A stretch of DNA of 64,000 bases, from positions 13,859,303 through 13,923,302 of the forward strand of contig NW_020654810.1 in the NCBI RefSeq assembly GCF_003589595.1, read 5' to 3'. This DNA is from Hyposmocoma kahamanoa. Its lineage: Eukaryota; Arthropoda; Insecta; Lepidoptera; Cosmopterigidae. Below the pieces are notes generated by a model, which searched no databases, was not told the DNA's origin, and saw only the letters and a program-made list of their open reading frames with translations. Made by a program: the position numbers and the translations under genes. Shown here in pieces: positions 47,960 to 58,017 of the stretch (its first letter is position 1; every line of letters starts with the position of its first letter).

Positions 47960-49267
47960 CACAGTCAGGTCATAAGTATTGTCACACAGTAAAAACTTTT
48001 CTTTTAGAATGCTGGCCACAAAAAAAGTTTATTGAATTCGAATTTCGAATTGTTCATGAAAATAAAAATGTAAACTTTTTAGAATTTTACTCATTTTTAA
48101 ATATGGAGTGGACGCTTAAAGAAGACCGTGTTGCAGTTATTGCGTTGCATCGTTGCGGTTACGCGCCAATTCAAATTTTTGACATACTGAAAAATTTGAA
48201 TATAACCAAAAGATTCATTTATCGTACCATCAAACGATACAATGAAGACTCTAGTGTAGATGACAGGTCAAGAAGTGGTCGCCCTCGGTCTGTTAGGACT
48301 CCAGCAGTGATAAAAGCTGTGAAGGCGCGAATTCAAAGAAATCCCAAACGTAAGCAGAAACTGTTGGCCCTTCAGATGGGGTTAAGCAGAACCACGGTGA
48401 AAAGGGTGTTAAATGAAGACTTAGGGCTTCGGGCACATCGAAGAAAAACAGGACATCGTTTGAATGCTCGTCTAATGGACCTGAGACTGAAGAGATGCCG
48501 CGCTTTGTTGAAGCGGTACGCGGGAAAAAAATATCGGGAAATTCTTTTTTCAGATGAAAAAATTTTTACCGTAGAAGAGAGCTACAACAAACAAAATGAT
48601 AAGGTGTACGCACACAATAGTGAAGAAGCGAGCAACCGTATTCCGCGTGTCCAACGAGGTCATTTTCCATCCTCGCTCATGGTATGGTTGGGAGTTTCTT
48701 ATTGGGGCTTAACAAAGGTACATTTTTGTGAGAAAGGTGTAAAAACGAATGCAGTTGTGTATCAAAATACAGTCCTGACGAACCTTGTGGAACCTGTTTC
48801 TCATACCATGTTCAATAACAGGCACTGGGTATTTCAACAATATTCGGCGCCAGCTCATAGAGCGAAGAGCACACAAGACTGGCTGGCGGCGCGTGAAATC
48901 GACTTCATCCGGCACGAAGACTGGCCCTCCTCCAGTCCAGATTTGAATCCGTTAGATTACAAGATATGGCAACACTTGGAGGAAAAGGCGTGCTCAAAGC
49001 CTCATCTCAATTTGGAGTCACTCAAGACATCCTTGATTAAGGCAGCCGCCGATATTGACATGGACCTCGTTCGTGCTGCGATAGACAACTGGCCGCGCAG
49101 ATTGAAAGCCTGTATTCAAAATCACGGAGGTCATTTGAATAAACTTTAGTGTCATAAGAATCTATGTTTTGTTAAGTTCATTTTGGTATATAAATGGTTA
49201 CATAATGAATAAACTTGTTTCAATTATTTTATATTAAACATGTGACACAATTTATGACCTGACTAGG
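47960..49267 (+). mobile_element. Complete maT-type (DD37D) element
   Basis: Terminal inverted repeats: left 'cacagtcaggtcataagtat' from 47,960 and right, read inward, 'cctagtcaggtcataaattg' from 49,267, with 'gtcaca' just after. A TA lies on both sides (47,958-47,959 and 49,268-49,269), as expected for the Tc1/mariner superfamily. The right TA is also the left TA of the neighbouring mariner. Total about 1308 bp with one transposase frame. Confidence 0.92.
48103..49149 (+). pseudogene. maT transposase, full length, one catalytic Asp replaced by Tyr
   Basis: The start chosen is the ATG at 48,103 because upstream sequence is terminal repeat and untranslated region. The protein is 348 residues and uninterrupted. 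It has an N-terminal helix-turn-helix region (residues about 1-110), then 'ILFSDEKIFTVEE' (first Asp), 'FQQYSAPAHRA' and 'SPDLNPLDYKIW' (third Asp). The spacing after the second site is 37 residues, hence DD37D. The second Asp is normally in 'QQD'; here codon 247 (48,841-48,843) is TAT instead of the expected GAT. Without it the enzyme should not cut DNA. The rest looks functional, so the change may be recent. Confidence 0.88.
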
Positions 49268-49269
49268 TA

Positions 49270-50552
49270 ATAGGGGTTAAAGTATGAAATTGCCGATTTG
49301 TACTGAAAATCTAAATTGTTTATTTTTTAAATTTTTAACAAATTTATTTAATCAAAATAGTTGCCATTATTATCTATACATTGCTGCCATCTAATGGGAA
49401 GGTTATTAATGCCTTTGCGATAGAACTCCGACGATCTAGACTGCACAAACTGTGTGAAAGCATTTTGTACTGCCTCCTGGGAAGAAAACTTCTTGTCACG
49501 TAGATAATTGTCCAAATCACGAAAAAAATGGTAGTCCGTTGGAGCAAGGTCTGGTGAATACGGAGGATGACGAATGGTTTCTAACTGCAGTTCCTGAAGG
49601 GTCAAAATGGTTTCTCGTGCTGTGTGAGGTCTCGCGTTGTCGTGGAGCAATAATGGTGAAGATCGATTCATGAGTCGGGGCTGTTTTACTGCTAGTTTTG
49701 TCAACATGGTTCGGAGTTCGGCACAATAGACATCTGCCGTTATTGCTTGACCAGATCGGAGAAAACTATAGTGAATAACACCATGCTGAGACCACCAAAC
49801 AGTTACCATTACCTTTTTATTGGTAAGTTTTGCTTTAGGACACTGTTGTGGCATTTGACCTGGGGTCAGCCATTGCATTTTTCTTTTCCGGTTATCATAA
49901 AGAATCCACTTTTCATCACATGTTACAATTCGATCCAATATTCCTTCATTTCTGTACCGGTTCAACAAGGCAACACAAGTTTCAACACGCGTTTCTTTCT
50001 GCAGATCAGTCAAATCATGAGGCACCCATTTTTCGTATTTTTTTATTTTATTGATTTGACGCAAGTGAGTCAATATTGTGGGTAAGGTAACGTTAAACCA
50101 TGCCGCTAATTCCTGGGTAGTTTGACTAGGATCGGCTTCCACTATCTCTCTTAATTCATCGTTATTCACCTGTGTGGGCGGTCTTCCTCGTGCCTCGTTC
50201 TTTAAGTCGAAATTTCCATCACGAAAGCGTTTAAACCAAAATCGCACGGTGCGTTCATTAGTAGACCCCTCTCCAAACGCAGCATTGATATTGCGGGCTG
50301 TTTCTGCCGCGTTAGTTCCGCGTCGGAACTCGTATTCAAAAATCACTCGAATTTTCGCAGTATCCATCTTTCTTGTCTAAATTGAATAACAAAAACAATT
50401 GAAAGTCGATATTCAAATGTTTCAAATTAAAAAAAAAAATCACAGAAACCATTTGAAAAAAGTTTCATTCGAAAACCTCAAACCATGAAGATTCTATGAA
50501 AATTCAAAGAACCTATTGCAATAAAACGGCAATTTCATACTTTAACCCCTAA
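49270..50552 (-). mobile_element. Complete mariner (DD34D) element
   Basis: The inverted ends read 'taggggttaaagtatgaaat' and continue 'tgccg' on both sides. They are nearly perfect; the first base differs (A on the left, T on the right). TA lies at 49,268-49,269 and 50,553-50,554. Size about 1283 bp. The terminal 'ttagg' and 'tatgaaatt' remind of cecropia-type mariners, but this is only a suggestion. Confidence 0.93.
49348..50367 (-). CDS. Mariner transposase, intact
   Basis: 339 residues from the ATG at 50,365-50,367 to a stop at 49,348, about the usual mariner length of ~345. It starts with an HTH region ('TNERTVRFWFKRFRDGNFDL', then 'EARGRPP'), then the linker 'WVPHDLTDLQKETR', the first Asp in 'TCDEKWILYDN', the second in 'LLHDNARPHTA' and the third in 'YSPDLAPTDYHFF'. 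34 residues separate the second and third, hence DD34D. No stop or frameshift is seen. The enzyme would cut and rejoin its own terminal repeats in the nucleus. Confidence 0.95.
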   Translation of the reverse strand: MDTAKIRVIFEYEFRRGTNAAETARNINAAFGEGSTNERTVRFWFKRFRDGNFDLKNEARGRPPTQVNNDELREIVEADPSQTTQELAAWFNVTLPTILTHLRQINKIKKYEKWVPHDLTDLQKETRVETCVALLNRYRNEGILDRIVTCDEKWILYDNRKRKMQWLTPGQMPQQCPKAKLTNKKVMVTVWWSQHGVIHYSFLRSGQAITADVYCAELRTMLTKLAVKQPRLMNRSSPLLLHDNARPHTARETILTLQELQLETIRHPPYSPDLAPTDYHFFRDLDNYLRDKKFSSQEAVQNAFTQFVQSRSSEFYRKGINNLPIRWQQCIDNNGNYFD

Positions 50553-50651
50553 TATATAGTGAAATCGGTATGCACAGTTTAGTTGACATTTAATGCGCCA
50601 ACTACTTCAATCGATTTCTTGTAGGCAATCAAAATAAGTTGTTTTTTTATG

Positions 50652-51735
50652 ATAACAGATGGTAAGCGACATGCCTATCCATAGAAGTTTCAATGCCACT
50701 CAGAGCTTTGAATCTCAAATATGTGAGGGACACTTACTTGGTATAACGGGCTGGTGTCCGCAACTCGACGTCAAGGCGCCTATTTTGCGTGTGGTGAGTG
50801 CAGGGTCCTACTTGTGCCACCCAAGCTCCTCGAGAAAAGTCAGTAGCTTTCTCGGTTTGCTGAAGATTTCGGAGAGCGACCTCGGCACTCCTAGTTGTTG
50901 GCCACACCGGAGCACTGTAGTAGGATGTGCGCAGCCGTTTCCTCCCCCTCCATGCACGCTCTGCATAGAGGGCTGTCTGTGAATTCTGTGATACCTAAAT
51001 TGAAAAGATGTTTATTGTATGGACCATGACCCGTTAGGGCGGCAGTTAGAGTGCGAAGCTCTTGCCTTTTGAGTTTGATTAATATTCGAGATAGACTGGC
51101 GTAGAGTGTTGAGAGTGCTTCCCTCGCCTGTCTACTAACTGTAAGGGTTGTCCATGTGTTATTATGTGAAAATTTTGTACCTTTGGGTATAGTTGTTCTG
51201 GACGATAGGTAGGGGAGGGACACTATGGGTTCTGGTCCTACAGCATCCGTCTCCGACCCTTTTCTGGCTAGTTCATCTGCGGCGTCATTGCCACGTGAGC
51301 CGCTGTGTCCTTTAGTCCACGTTAGTTAATAGAGTTACGTGGTTGTGTATACATACCTCCATGAGTGCTTGATGGTATTCATAAATGAGCCCTGAGTTTA
51401 TGTCATAGCTGTTCAGTGCTTGAAGTACTACACTGAACAGCTATGACCATGCATTCAGCCTGGAATACTGTGTTTTGGTCACCAAATGGTGTTGATATCC
51501 TGATATTGAGGTCTTAAGAGAATACCCCAGTACCTGTTCCTGTGTTTGTTTTTGATCCATCAGTGAAGACGCGGACCTCTCTGGGGTTCAGCCCTTCGTT
51601 GGGATCTTCAAACAATAACAATCTGAGGGGCACTACCACTGCGCCTGGCCCCGTGAGACATAAGTTGAGAAGTCCCATGTGCCTGTAATTTCACTAATAC
51701 CTTAAGAGCATTACTGATTGGCGGCAGAAATAGGT
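50652..51735 (+). repeat. Dispersed repeat family A, copy 9, split by a LINE fragment
   Basis: The 5' part lies at 50,652-50,742 ('gataacagatggtaagcgac', 'cactcagagctttgaatc') and the 3' part at 51,618-51,735 ('ctgaggggcactaccactgc', 'gtgcctgtaatttcac'). They abut the LINE at 'tgagggacact' and 'tgaggggcact', which differ by one base and look like a target duplication. Confidence 0.8.
50745..51612 (-). pseudogene. LINE ORF2 fragment with RNase H and C-terminal zinc motif
   Basis: The minus strand reads 'REVRVFTDGSKTNTGTGTGV', the first RNase H motif, then 'NTVFQAECMVIAV', 'WTKGH'-like and 'GNDAADELARK' segments in shifting frames, then 'KRQELRTLTAALTGHGPYNK' and 'LCRACMEGEETAAHILLQC'. This order fits I/jockey-group LINEs that carry RNase H. 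The direct fragment is inserted in family A copy 9. It has several frameshifts. Confidence 0.75.
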
Positions 51736-52275
51736 ACAAGACTCCTACTTTACAAGTTATATGTCCGTCCCCAGATAGAAAACTGCTACCATCTTTGGGC
51801 GGGAGCTCTCGGATGCCAACTTCGGCTCTGTGACGCGGTTCAACGACGTCCTATGAAAATTGTTAACGATCCTGTACTTACAAACAATATTGAACCACTA
51901 TCTCCGGGGAGAGACTTTGCCTCCCTATGCCTGTTCTATCGCCTGTACAATGGCCAATGTTCAGAAGAACTGTTTGACATGATGCCAACAGCAACATTTT
52001 ATCATCGCACCGCTCGCCACTGACTGAATCGAGTCAATTTCGTATTGTACGATTTTAGAGGAGCTTCCTTCTACGTAAAATTAGGTTGTGGAATGAACTC
52101 CCTGTCGGGGTTTTCCCACAGGGGACAAAAGGGGTTTGAAAAGGGTCCTAAAGGGTTGGCAACACGCTCGTAACGCCCCTGATGTTGCAGGCGTTCATAG
52201 GCGACGGTGACCGCTTTCCATCAGGCGGGTCGTAATGTTTGTTTGCTGCTTACATAGCACGAAAAAAAGCTTGAA
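51736..52275 (+). pseudogene. LINE reverse transcriptase C-terminus with 3' end
   Basis: It encodes 'LYVRPQIENCYHLWAGALGC', 'RPMKIVNDPVLTNNIEPLSP' and 'FASLCLFYRLYNGQCSEELF', then decayed 'LWNELP'-type sequence and ends near 'tagcacgaaaaaaa'. It lies directly after family A copy 9. The copy resembles the antisense LINE in the Elk intron. Confidence 0.75.
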
Positions 52276-52629
52276 TGCGACTAAAATGTAAGAATAACGA
52301 ATACATTATATAAATAAAGAATACATTCACCACACACGTTGGTAGTACTTGGACAACTTTAAGAACTCATTAGACAGGAGTTTAATTCATTACAATACTC
52401 AATAATCAATGAAAGTGCTGGCAGTGCAGAGTCCGAAACGAGCGAAGCTTTCTTGGCATTTACTCAAAGCACACAACCTACGAACGAAAATGCTACGAAT
52501 ATTTTAACGAATATAAAAACAAAATCGTACAGGTCGTGACGGAGCCCAAATTTTGAATTTGGATCTGTGATTTGAGATAATGGAGTTTAGTTTCAACGCG
52601 GGCCCAATGCGGTTTGCAATTTCACACAC

Positions 52630-52805
52630 ATCATTAAATTGGCAAATGTGTCAAGACATTTTCCTTTACTGGAAAATGCATGGTAAATGTCAAATTAAAT
52701 TGCGCATATAATTCCGAAACTCAGAGGTGCAAGCTCGAATTCAAACCCTCAACCCTCTGCTTGGGAGGCTTTAGGTCAAACCGTTAGGCAACCACGGTGG
52801 TCGGT
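52630..52805 (-). mobile_element. tRNA-derived SINE, same type as 17.7-18.2 kb
   Basis: The minus strand contains 'gtttgacctaaagcctccca' and 'gagggtttgaattcgagctt' in the same order as the SINE near 18.1 kb. It continues into 'catttaccatgcattttcc'. Confidence 0.6.
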
Positions 52806-53225
52806 TAAACTATCAAGGCGTTTATGTAGGTATTCTGAAAATAACTAATTTTCATTTCCAAAGTTATTTCATGTAAAACGTCCACCCTTGACGGAAGTTA
52901 GAATTACGTTCTCCATCTGCTCACAAGTTTAAAGTTAAGTACTAACGTTAACACTAATTACAAAGTTTAACCAATGGAAGGATTCGTTATAAAGTGTTTG
53001 GTTATCTCGGTTCGACTAACGAAGCGTTTTAGGGTAGTATTTACAGTAACTAGATTCCCAAGTCATTCTTGCCAATTTATTAACTACATTACTAAGTACA
53101 TTCTAGCTCACAAGCACTATTACATGTATTTCTATAGCCTTATAATTGGACAAATAAAAAGGTAGACTTTTTCCTTCTTTGCTGTTATTTTTAAAACAGT
53201 TTGTATCACGTATAGTCAAGAGTAT

Positions 53226-53717
53226 CTTTTTTTATCACTGGGAAATGCGTGACGCATAACGCTAAGCTCGCGGGGAGCTACGGGCGTTATGTGTAACTCC
53301 CTGGCCATAGCACGGTATCACATTAAAACCCCACCGCCATAAGGAGGCGCCCCTGGACCCGCTTACTACAGGAACGCCTCGGCGGATGGTTCGCGTGGGC
53401 GGACCCCGGCCTTCAGAGGGTGCCCCGGGTTAACTTAAGGGCAACCTCATACCTGTGAGCGCAGACTTGGAGATAGGATCCATCGACCCCTGTCCTCAAG
53501 GCTCACTACAGAGGGGGAAGTAAGTGGGCGTATTGCCTCCTTCGTCTCCCCGGCTGCCGTCTTCGGAGCAGGTCAGTCAGGGGGAGCCTCCATCCTCTCT
53601 AAGCTGCTCCGAGGCCTCCTGTGCGAAACTACGCTTTCACAGAAGGAGACCATAGCATCCCAGCACCTTTGACTGTCGAGCATTGCGCCCACGATGGTCG
53701 ACAGCGAAAGATCCCCG
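53226..53717 (-). mobile_element. R1-clade LINE of a second subfamily, 3' end
   Basis: The minus strand reads 'LSTIVGAMLDSQRCWDAMVS', then 'FCESVVS', comparable in order to 'LPSVVAAMLESEESWEAVAS' and 'FCAEVMS' of the other R1-clade copies, but diverged and with a different 3' UTR. Direct repeats 'atagtcaagag' at 53,212-53,222 and 53,718-53,728 look like the conserved part of a target duplication. A short poly(A) appears as poly(T) near 53,227-53,233. Confidence 0.7.
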
Positions 53718-54227
53718 ATAGTCAAGAGCACCTACATCAAGCTTGACACTTAGCACTTTGTACATTTTTTTATCTCAGGCGGCATCATCATCCTATTTAA
53801 GAACATCATCATCCTATTTTACTTGTGTAGATGACGAATTTTCTTCTTCCTTATTTTTTGATTTCTTGCGGATGTCGTTTATGGAACAAACTTTTAGAAA
53901 TCATTAACATAACTATTTTTTTATGAATACTGAATACAAGCAAACCTTATTAAATGACAACATGACAGACGATGGCGCATTTGTGTTTTTTTATATTCGA
54001 CTTTCCGGGTTAACCAAAATTACCTGCCTACCCAAGAAGCTCTATACAGGGTAACGCTAGTATAGGTATAAGAATTTTCCGAAAATCATTATTACCATAG
54101 GAAAACAATTGTACCAAATATGTTGTGAAGGGGCATAAACTATTCAATCCAGGCAAGTTTCAGTAAGTTATTAGAAGAATTAGACAAAGACGAGATCGGT
54201 ATTATACAAAAAATATGTTAGTTCGAA

Positions 54228-54300
54228 TCCAGCCGGATCGAAGGAATTTTTTCTAAGTGTGCGATCTTTGTATTAATAATTATAACAAACTAGTGGAAAA
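54228..54300. repeat. SINE fragment
   Basis: 'aatccagccggatcgaagga' with 'gatctttgtattaataatta' matches the tandem SINE at 40.9 kb. Confidence 0.65.
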
Positions 54301-54569
54301 AAAAAATATGGTGGTGAAACATCCTGCCAATCAGTAAACTACCTACATATTTTTGGGTTTAGTTGTATTAGTCCACCGAAAATAATTTTTCCCCATATAC
54401 ATGAATGTATGTACAGAATTGACCTCGATACACTTTTATCGGATGTTGATATACGATATCACTTTAAGCTTATTGTATATGCCAGGCCAGGAGTAGGTAT
54501 ACCGACTTGTTACTCTAACAAATAAAAAGTTTACCGAGGGCTAATTTCGAATATGTTATAATAATAATA

Positions 54570-54775
54570 ATGTGCCAGATAACCACACCACACAAACTAG
54601 GGAATTCTCTGTACTATAAGTACCAGAGCAACGGAATTCGGTACGGGGCACTGCCTAAAACCAATTCAGAAAAGTTAGTTTCCAAATTGATCCTACCGGG
54701 AATCGAACTCGGGACCTCCTCGTCCAGTGTCCACAGTGCAAAGCATTGGGCCATCGAGGTATGTCAAATATTAGT
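54570..54775 (-). mobile_element. tRNA-derived SINE, third type
   Basis: The minus strand has 'ctcgatggcccaatgctttg' (A-box-like) and 'cccgagttcgattcccggta' (B box) 50-60 bp apart. The body continues to 'gtgccccgtaccgaattccg'. Confidence 0.65.
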
Positions 54776-55109
54776 AGAACCTATTATTATCAAGAAGTGT
54801 TGTAGAAAACACTGAAGTGAAACACTTTGAAACGAACGACTTGTTATTTGACACACAATTAATATGCTTATAGAAAGGTTAAGTCCAACACACATGCTGC
54901 TAAAAATATAGAGGATCCTTTTTTTTATTACAAATATCGACGATGCTACGAAGAGGTACAAACCTGATAGGTACAAAATTCGTAAAGGCGTTAGACGTAT
55001 ATCGATACATAAATTAGCTACGTATGCCGTCACCAGAGGAGTCGCCCATAATTTATTAGTCTTTCTTGACGAACCGAAAGCAAACGGTGGAGATCGGTAC
55101 AGACGGCAA

Positions 55110-55410
55110 AAGAATTAAGACACCGAATTGTGATATCATCATGGGACCTCTCAAGGATAAGATTTAGGGAATACGCTATTCCTAGCGTTCATCAATGATT
55201 TGGCACTTCATCACATCATCAGAGAACTAACTGTTGTGGTGTAAAAAACTATAAAGAGTTGGACGCAAAAGTAACGTAGTATTACGTATCAGCAGCTACA
55301 GAAGTGGTTCTTTGCGAATGGGCTTATCCATAAAACATGAAACTTAGGACCAGCGGAAATCGGCAGACGGCAAGGCAGCCGGAGAACATTAAATTTATCA
55401 ATGCATATTT
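55110..55410 (+). pseudogene. Decayed LINE reverse transcriptase fragment
   Basis: It shows the 'xxSQGxxLGxxLFLAFINDL' pattern near 55,140-55,205, which is the fourth conserved reverse transcriptase block, then 'QLQKWFFANGL' near 55,295-55,325. Stops and frameshifts are present. Confidence 0.6.
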
Positions 55411-55419
55411 TTATGCTAT

Positions 55420-56600
55420 TACAATTGAATAAATAAAATATAATATTATCAATGCTTTTAATTTCATCATTTTTAATTTCTCTATACGCGTCTCAGAGGC
55501 GCATAGAGAAATGCGCCGCGACACTCCGAGTGCGGTCTCAGAGCATTGCAAATTATACCTTATAACAATTGCAATAGACAACGTTCATGTTCTACTCATG
55601 AAAAAATTTTACAATATAGGTAACTATCATTCCACAATACACACACGCAAATTCCTAAGTTAGAAAGCAGTTTCTGTGCGATAAAATCAGGAGTGGTTAT
55701 AGTAGAATAAGAACAGATAACGTAACTCCATATTAAACGTCGCAGCCCGGCTTGTATGTGTGCGCGCTCTCCGTGAGTCGTGTACGGACTGTAGTGTATG
55801 CACAAAATGTACGGACAACGGCACATCAAACTACACATTTTTGTTCGAAAATCGCCATTCTAATGGAACAAGATACGTCAATGTGTCGCTTGATGTACTG
55901 GCGTGTATACCATAGACATTAGACAATGTAAGTTATACTGCGGCCCGCAGTTTCCCACCATTACCACACCCCGGACACTCCGTACAACGGTCAAAAGTTA
56001 TTTACTTACTACTACTACATACAGCAAGGCTCTGTTTGCACTGTTTGTTTGTTTTATTCTGTAAAGTGGCAGTGAGTGATGGGTAAGCCTTTTCTTTTTT
56101 TTTTTTTTTTAAAAAAAAAAGGGTTACCCATCACTTTTTATTACGTTTCGTGGTCAGAGCGGCAACATAGCGAAAATTCTTAAGCGAACCTGTTATCTTT
56201 AATTCTCTTAATAGAATCCTAATAATAATAATACCACTTTTTCATTAGGTATTTATATCGATATAATATTATATTTTTCATTAATCCACTAACTAGAATA
56301 ATATTGAAGATTTATTTTAAAAATATGTTAAAAGCACTTAAAATGTTATATTTCGGACAAGTACTTTTAATAAGGTAACCAAGGTATTGAAATTGCGTGT
56401 CCAAGTTTATCATTACCTAGTTAATAATTAGGTATGTTCACTACGTAATATTAATTGGCAATACAAATTAAAAACTCGAGAACCTTTGTCTACTAGCTCA
56501 CAAAGTTATGTTATGCACCATTATAAATAGTAACGAACAATGATGTTATATACATATTAACATACAAGATTCGTAATGAATAAATGAAAAATATTCAAAT
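55420..56600. other. No gene recognised
   Basis: AT-rich sequence with the short hairpin at 56.1 kb; nothing else recognised. Confidence 0.4.
56076..56134. repeat. Hairpin with poly(T)/poly(A) stem
   Basis: 'gtgatgggtaa' at 56,076 is repeated inverted as 'ttacccatcac' at 56,124-56,134, with T-rich and A-rich runs between, pairing almost end to end. Confidence 0.75.
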
Positions 56601-57139
56601 GTCAAAGCCGTCTTAGCGCGAAAACGGCTCGTCGACAGCTTTGTTGTCGTTCAGTCAATGTGCGGGGCGTGGTGCGGTATCTAAATTTAGGGAGGGGCGG
56701 AGAGTGTCCATTCTCGTTACTTTTTTGTTCTCTGCCTTTACGACACTAGATAGTGGTGTGAGCGGACGTATCGCACGTGTACGTGAAATAAACACATGTT
56801 GTTTCATTGAGCTATCCCTGTACAAAGTAGCGTAAACATTATTTGGTTACTTGGGCAAAACTTGAACACTTACGGGCGATGAACAAGTTGAGTACGAGTA
56901 ATGCGAAATGCGGGAATATTTAAACTCGTTGCCTATCGTACGCCCATCTTATATATGAGCGCCGAGAATAGACCAACTGGCGGCGGCGCGCCGACGAAGA
57001 AGTGTCGGTGGCGGCGGCGGCGTTTCGGCGGCGCGAGCGTGAACCTGAAACGAATTTGTATAACGGTGTTTGTTTTTAAAAAACCGTTATGGAACTTCTT
57101 TCGTAGAGGAATTTCTTTCGAAGAGATTAATAAATAACG
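56600..57139. other. GC-rich stretch, no gene recognised
   Basis: Markedly more GC-rich than its surroundings, including 'ggcggcggcgtttcggcggc' near 57,012. It holds a 64-codon frame (56,641-56,835) and a 78-codon frame (56,901-57,137) with no recognised domain. It might be a repeat, an LTR or the 5' end of an unseen gene; the sequence does not decide. Confidence 0.35.
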
Positions 57140-57340
57140 CACACACTCAACATGGCCCCGCACTAGGGAAACCCTGTGTCGCGGGTGCCATGGACACACA
57201 TAGACAACTACAAATTACACCCAAACTCACGAGATAAATAAATGTACGCCATGTAAATATTTCTCCCGGCCCGGGAATCGAACCTGGTACCTCTGCGTGG
57301 CAGTCCGGCATGGTAAGCGTTCGGCCACGGAAGTAGTTTT
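57140..57340 (-). mobile_element. tRNA-derived SINE, reverse copy of the 44.7 kb type
   Basis: The minus strand carries 'tccgtggccgaacgcttacc' and 'ccaggttcgattcccgggcc', then the same body order as at 44,728-44,945 ('cgtgagtttgggtgtaattt'). Confidence 0.8.
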
Positions 57341-57569
57341 ATAGGCAGTTTGTAATTTTATTTCTTACAAATTTCATATATTTTTCACAAAAACTGCTGT
57401 CGCCAAAACTCACACTATCATAATGTGAAATCTTAATAGTGATTGGTCGTACTTTCTAATTTAAAAAGATGTAACAAATTCTGGACTGTTAATATAATTT
57501 AAACTTTAACCTGTTGACATACCATTAAAAATTCAATAAATATTATTAGAAGTTACGACGTTTGCTATT

Positions 57570-58016
57570 TTTAACCGACTTCAAAAAAGGAGGAGGTTCT
57601 CAAGTCGACCGTATGTTTTTTTGTATGTATGTTACGCGATGACTTCGGTATTTGTGAACCGATTTTCATGATTCTTTTTTTGATGACCACTATGGAGGTA
57701 CCCTCTTACCTCCATAGTGGTTCCATTTAATTTTGAAGAAAATAATCCACCTCTAAGGGTGGCTGTTCACGCATCAAGACACATTTTTATAAATAGCGCC
57801 CAAATTTTATTATAAAGAGCAATTATTTTAATGGTTGGTTTTCTATTCTCCAATTCAAGGCGTTTTTCTTTCTCAATAATTTTTATTATCTCCTGTGTCA
57901 AGTTCCGTATAGTGGCGAACTAGGGGATGAATCCGGGTTTGCGCGTTTTCCGGTAACCGATTTCAATAAAACTTAGTAATTATATGTAATTCCACGTACT
58001 TTGAGGTTGGTTTTTT
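57570..58016 (+). repeat. 'aaccgactt' repeat, second full copy
   Basis: Same block order and inverted ends as the copy at 45.47 kb, with a small direct/inverted duplication of 'gaggtaccctcttacctcc' at 57,694-57,712. Confidence 0.8.
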
Positions 58017-58017
58017 A

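Noticed and set aside
49747..50085. 112-codon + strand frame
   Set aside because: Antisense shadow of the mariner transposase.
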